The notes under the pieces are model-generated. The model searched no databases and was not told the origin of the DNA. It saw nothing but the letters and a program-made list of their open reading frames with translations. A stretch of DNA of 64,000 nucleotides from Candidatus Poribacteria bacterium (GTDB taxonomy: Bacteria; Poribacteria; WGA-4E; WGA-3G), in the NCBI GenBank assembly GCA_022828145.1, contig JAJEJA010000043.1, positions 1-64,000 on the forward strand. The letters run 5' to 3'. The stretch's first letter is position 1. Each line of letters starts with the position of its first letter. Shown here one piece after another: positions 62,245 to 64,000 of the stretch. A program made the position numbers and the translations under genes.

Positions 62245-64000
62245 GAGTTCTTATTGTTGCGAAAACTCGTATGGCAAAAGGAGCATGTATTGGTGCAATT
62301 ACGGAAACGGGAGAAAGTGTTCGACTTATTCCATTTAATGCTGACCCACACGACGGGGCAAACAGAGAATATAATGTCGGTGAGATTTGGGAGATAACCG
62401 CTGAACCTGTGCCAGAAACTTCGCTGATTCCACCGCATATTGAAGATATTGTGGTTCATGAGAACCGATTTATACATGCCGAACCAGATATGGGAAGTTT
62501 AGTTACCTCTATTGAACTCTTGATGCCTCCCAAAATTGGAAATCCTCAGATACTTTATGAGGGACTATTACAGACGACGCGTAATGGATCCCTTTATGTT
62601 CCTGCTGGAAGCAATGTTCCATCCCATAGTACGACCTTTTGGCGACCTGACCAACAACTTATACGGGACATAGACGATAAACGGATACGATATCGTTATC
62701 CTACAGTGAATGGTGGCTGTACCCTTACCTTCGTTGGTTTCCAAGAACCGATTGCGTTTATTCCGGAAGGGATGCTCCTGCGTGTGTCACTGGCACATCG
62801 TTGGAGACCCGAAGATCGACCTGATCTTGAAGAACGGCACTATGTCCAGATTTCAGGTTGGTTTCTTGAGCATGTGGAACAAACTGAATCGGAACGGTCT
62901 ACAGAAGCTGAAATCTCACCCTTACAGGTTTCAACCCAAAATCCGTTAGCAGTACTTCAGCGTGTTTTTGGACATGAGACGTTTCGTCCTTATCAGCATG
63001 TGATAATAGATAATATCCTTGAAGGACGAGATGCTTTAGTTGTGCTGCCGACAGGTGGCGGGAAGTCTCTCTGTTATCAATTACCTGCTCTTATTTTTGA
63101 TGGTATGACTGTCGTTGTTTCACCCCTGATTTCTCTCATGGAGGATCAAGTGGTGAAGTTGCGAAACAGGAACATCAATGCAGCTTTTCTCAACAGTATG
63201 CTTAGCCACTCAGCGTATTTAAAGACTATGCAGGCAGTTAGGAACGGGGACATCAAATTGCTCTATGTAGCACCAGAAACACTCGTACGACCTGAAATAC
63301 TTGTGATGCTTGATGAATCAGATGTTAAATGTATTGCCATTGATGAAGCGCACTGTATATCGCAATGGGGTCATGATTTTAGACCTGAATATAGAGACTT
63401 GGTTTCAGTACGTCAACGATTCAAAAGTGCCGTTTGTGTAGCATTAACTGCCACTGCAACTACCCGAGTTCAAAATGACATCCAGCAATTACTTAACATT
63501 TCTGCTGATAATACTTTTATTGCCAGTTTTGACAGGCAAAATCTATACATCTCTGTTGAACCGAAAGTTGAATTGTTAGAACAGACACTTGCTTTTCTCC
63601 GTAAACATCCCCAAGAATCAGGTATTATATACTGTCAAACGATAAAGCAGGTAGAATCGTTATGCCGCAATTTGGACGCCAGACGTTATGCTATACGTCC
63701 TTATCATGCAAAATTAGATAACGAAACACGAAAACAGAATCAGGAAGCCTTTATTAAAGGAGATATACAGATAATAGTAGCCACAGTTGCCTTCGGCATG
63801 GGAATAGACAAAGCAGATGTGCGGTTTGTGCTTCATGCGGGGTTACCGAAAGAACCTGAGTCTTATTATCAGGAGATAGGTCGTAGTGGTCGCGATGGAC
63901 TTCCAGCGGAGTGTCTGTTACTGTTTAGTTATGGAGATGTAGATACCATATTTCACTTCATAGGTAAGGGAGCAGCATCTGAAAGAAGGGGACGAATGGA
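62241..64000 (+). CDS. RecQ-type helicase with dual-OB-like N-terminal domain (partial, runs off the window)
   Basis: The frame opens at a GTG and is still open after 586 codons. The first 235 residues (MRVLIVAKTRMAKGACIGAI, EYNVGEIWEITAEPVPETSL) resemble the dual OB-containing domain found with DUF488 proteins. The helicase begins near residue 245: RPYQHVIIDNILEGRDALVV, Walker A VVLPTGGGKSLCYQLPAL, Walker B/DEAH AIDEAHCISQWGHDFRPEYR, TATAT motif LTATATTRV, and the C-terminal half with VATVAFGMGIDKADVRFVLH and YYQEIGRSGRDG. The domain order differs from RecQ, which has no such N-terminus. The C-terminus (RQC/HRDC or other) is not seen. Confidence 0.88.
   Translation, partial: MRVLIVAKTRMAKGACIGAITETGESVRLIPFNADPHDGANREYNVGEIWEITAEPVPETSLIPPHIEDIVVHENRFIHAEPDMGSLVTSIELLMPPKIGNPQILYEGLLQTTRNGSLYVPAGSNVPSHSTTFWRPDQQLIRDIDDKRIRYRYPTVNGGCTLTFVGFQEPIAFIPEGMLLRVSLAHRWRPEDRPDLEERHYVQISGWFLEHVEQTESERSTEAEISPLQVSTQNPLAVLQRVFGHETFRPYQHVIIDNILEGRDALVVLPTGGGKSLCYQLPALIFDGMTVVVSPLISLMEDQVVKLRNRNINAAFLNSMLSHSAYLKTMQAVRNGDIKLLYVAPETLVRPEILVMLDESDVKCIAIDEAHCISQWGHDFRPEYRDLVSVRQRFKSAVCVALTATATTRVQNDIQQLLNISADNTFIASFDRQNLYISVEPKVELLEQTLAFLRKHPQESGIIYCQTIKQVESLCRNLDARRYAIRPYHAKLDNETRKQNQEAFIKGDIQIIVATVAFGMGIDKADVRFVLHAGLPKEPESYYQEIGRSGRDGLPAECLLLFSYGDVDTIFHFIGKGAASERRGRM

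Overview
This window looks like chromosomal DNA from an uncultured bacterium of the Candidatus Poribacteria / Planctomycetes-Acidobacteria type. The guess rests on the gene mix: WD40 and NHL-like propellers, UPF0261, phytanoyl-CoA dioxygenase, Gfo/Idh/MocA oxidoreductases, an enolase-superfamily enzyme, a GH95 glycosidase, SUMF1-like proteins and a haem-plus-copper-monooxygenase protein. There is no 16S gene, so the assignment is inference. Housekeeping genes are present (transketolase, bS21, FtsY, HolA, a cytochrome b/Rieske pair, ComEC) and no tRNA or rRNA gene was found. This is a chromosome rich in short dispersed repeats, not a plasmid or prophage.

Layout. 1-4.1 kb: an AAA ATPase-nuclease protein and a large WD40 protein. 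4.5-6.7 kb: UPF0261 plus a PhyH dioxygenase. 6.7-11.3 kb (minus): a run comprising an acidic helical protein, transketolase, a small protein paired with a retroviral-type aspartic protease, a membrane cytochrome c, and a thioredoxin-like protein interrupted by an in-frame TGA that is probably selenocysteine. 11.9-13.6 kb: a ParA-like ATPase overlapping a HEPN protein, a likely conflict or defence pair. 18-22 kb (minus): a three-subunit periplasmic molybdenum hydroxylase resembling PaoABC. 22.5-27.9 kb: copper monooxygenase-like protein, a phage-type lipoprotein, a methyltransferase, bS21 with a dsRNA-binding protein, and a TSUP transporter. 28-32 kb: Gfo/Idh/MocA and ComEC. 32-36 kb: secreted WD40 and surface-type hypotheticals, plus a decayed gene. 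36-42 kb: dehydrogenase, GNAT, DNA methyltransferase, GH95. 43-51 kb: two SUMF1-like paralogues, FtsY, a second DNA methyltransferase, cytochrome b/Rieske, Gfo/Idh/MocA. 52-61 kb: enolase-superfamily enzyme, beta-propeller, a large secreted toroid protein, HolA, and a DUF4159/PA14 pair. 61.2-64 kb: two DUF488 genes overlapping a dual-OB-type N-terminus fused to a RecQ helicase, which runs off the right edge.

The intergenic DNA has its own structure. About eight elements of 0.1-0.7 kb share 20-bp inverted termini (GGGTGTGTAAAGTTTTTGTC and its complement). Two have near-perfect 9-bp flanking duplications. They carry purine-rich minisatellites and a hairpin repeat with two interchangeable loops. 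Several end just upstream of good sigma70 promoters. At least two other miniature inverted-repeat families occur, and one supplies the -35 box of comEC. The best candidates for undescribed biology are the TGA-containing redoxin, the DUF488-DUF488-OB/RecQ operon, the ParA-HEPN pair and the terminal-inverted-repeat family.
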